This document shows, piece by piece, positions 6,961-7,374 of a stretch of 7,374 bases of DNA; positions within the stretch are counted from its first letter, which is position 1, and every line of letters starts with the position of its first letter. Source of the stretch: Chitinispirillaceae bacterium (GTDB lineage Bacteria > Fibrobacterota > Chitinivibrionia > Chitinivibrionales > Chitinispirillaceae); the NCBI GenBank assembly GCA_016926315.1, contig JAFGOU010000179.1, positions 1 through 7,374 of the forward strand, written 5' to 3'. The notes below the pieces were generated by a model. It ran no database searches. It saw only the letters and a program-made list of their open reading frames with translations, and was not told the origin of the DNA. The position numbers and the translations under genes are program-made.

Positions 6961-6988
6961 CATGATTCGACTGGCTCACCATGAGCGG
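6961..6988 (-). repeat. Hairpin repeat R4, stem-degenerate copy
   Basis: The - strand reads CCGCTCATGGTGAG, then CAGTCGAATCATG. The loop is GAGCCAGTCGA (6977-6967), the same 11-nt form as R1 and R2. The stem CATGAT/ACCATG has one mismatch. It is inverted relative to R3, and CCGCTCAT in R3 (6925-6932) is the exact complement of ATGAGCGG in R4 (6981-6988), so the two copies can also pair with each other. Confidence 0.7.
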
Positions 6989-7001
6989 AAAGGCAATTCT
7001 G

Positions 7002-7017
7002 TTATTGTACCGAAGTA
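7002..7017 (-). repeat. Right arm of 16-bp inverted repeat
   Basis: TTATTGTACCGAAGTA is the complement of 6901-6916 with one mismatch. It lies 9 bp beyond the methylase stop in the direction of transcription, so the 117-bp unit is within the presumed operon transcript. Confidence 0.75.
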
Positions 7018-7026
7018 TAACTATTA

Positions 7027-7374
7027 CTATCCGAACAAATCGCCCTGCACCGGTCCAACCGGCGCCTGGCCGGCTGCGGATTCTATTCCGCTCCAACTGG
7101 TAATAAGCTCATTATAGGCCCGTGCATCTTCGGCCCAACCCTGCCGCTCGCACAATGTATACAGTCGATACGCCAACTGCCGCATAGACTCGCCCTGGTC
7201 TTTAAGCACTTGAAGTAACCCACCTGCTCCGGTTTCTCCCTGCTGCTTAAGCGCTCGTATCAGGTGGTGGAGCGTTTCCCACACCGGTTTGCGCTTGTCT
7301 GCCTCAGGGTCCCAGTCAATCGGGTACTCCGCCCATTTCTTCAATCGTACAATACCGCCACCCGACTCGACCAC
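7027..7374 (-). CDS. DUF1156-type DNA methylase, C-terminal fragment (cut by window edge)
   Basis: The last 115 residues are visible; the gene continues past 7374, and the codon at the edge is GTG (Val), internal rather than a start. No catalytic methylase motif is in view, so the call rests on the C-terminal signature known from large DUF1156 adenine-specific methylases: a DWDP(x)nVWE segment ([23 protein letters not shown]), then [28 protein letters not shown]. It ends GDLFG and TAG. Such methylases are partners of DUF499 ATPases, which agrees with the gene 560 bp downstream on the same strand. In that setting it would mark or protect host DNA in an anti-phage system. The 204-bp gap to the GIY-YIG start holds only R2-R4 and the 16-bp inverted repeats; no separate gene is seen there. 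Confidence 0.75.
   Translation of the reverse strand: MVESGGGIVRLKKWAEYPIDWDPEADKRKPVWETLHHLIRALKQQGETGAGGLLQVLKDQGESMRQLAYRLYTLCERQGWAEDARAYNELITSWSGIESAAGQAPVGPVQGDLFG

Noticed and set aside
6517..6988. Four spaced repeats as a CRISPR array
   Set aside because: Copies alternate in orientation, spacing is irregular (from 2 bp to about 300 bp), and one interval is a gene; this is not an array of direct repeats with even spacers.

Overview
The window joins a housekeeping segment on the + strand (about 1-3590) to the end of a defence-type gene cluster on the - strand (about 7374-3630). The host looks like a Gram-negative, medium-GC bacterium. A DUF3391-type HD-GYP response protein next to purD-purE-tsaC would suit a Desulfobacterota/Nitrospirota-like lineage, but this taxonomic guess is weak and rests only on protein style.

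Left part: the 3' portion of purD, then purE and a tsaC/Sua5-family gene are packed as one operon (1-nt gap, then an 11-nt overlap) for purine synthesis and tRNA t6A modification. A separate gene for an intact HD-GYP c-di-GMP phosphodiesterase follows. It has its own near-consensus sigma70 promoter (TTGACC-N17-TATAAT, 1803-1831), and this forces a start downstream of the longest open frame, at TTG 1857. A small acidic protein of unknown function (88 aa) probably shares its transcript. A complete tRNA-Leu(CAA) with encoded CCA ends at 3590.

Right part: 40 bp past the tRNA, and convergent with it, ends a 944-aa DUF499 P-loop ATPase. Upstream of it on the - strand lie a small GIY-YIG nuclease and the C-terminal 115 residues of a DUF1156-type DNA methylase, cut by the window edge. 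DUF499 and DUF1156 proteins travel together in bacterial defence islands, so this is probably an anti-phage methylase-ATPase module sitting beside a tRNA gene.

The most unusual stretch is 6517-7017, between methylase and ATPase. Four related hairpin repeats (R1-R4) alternate in orientation. Three share an 11-nt loop GAGCnnGTCGA, while their stems differ in sequence but still pair. R1 and R2 bracket the GIY-YIG gene as an inverted pair, and R1 even encodes its last residues and stop. R3 and R4 lie inside a second, 117-bp unit bounded by 16-bp inverted repeats (15/16 matching). The layout resembles a REP/RAYT arrangement but with a GIY-YIG nuclease in place of a transposase, apparently inserted into a defence operon.
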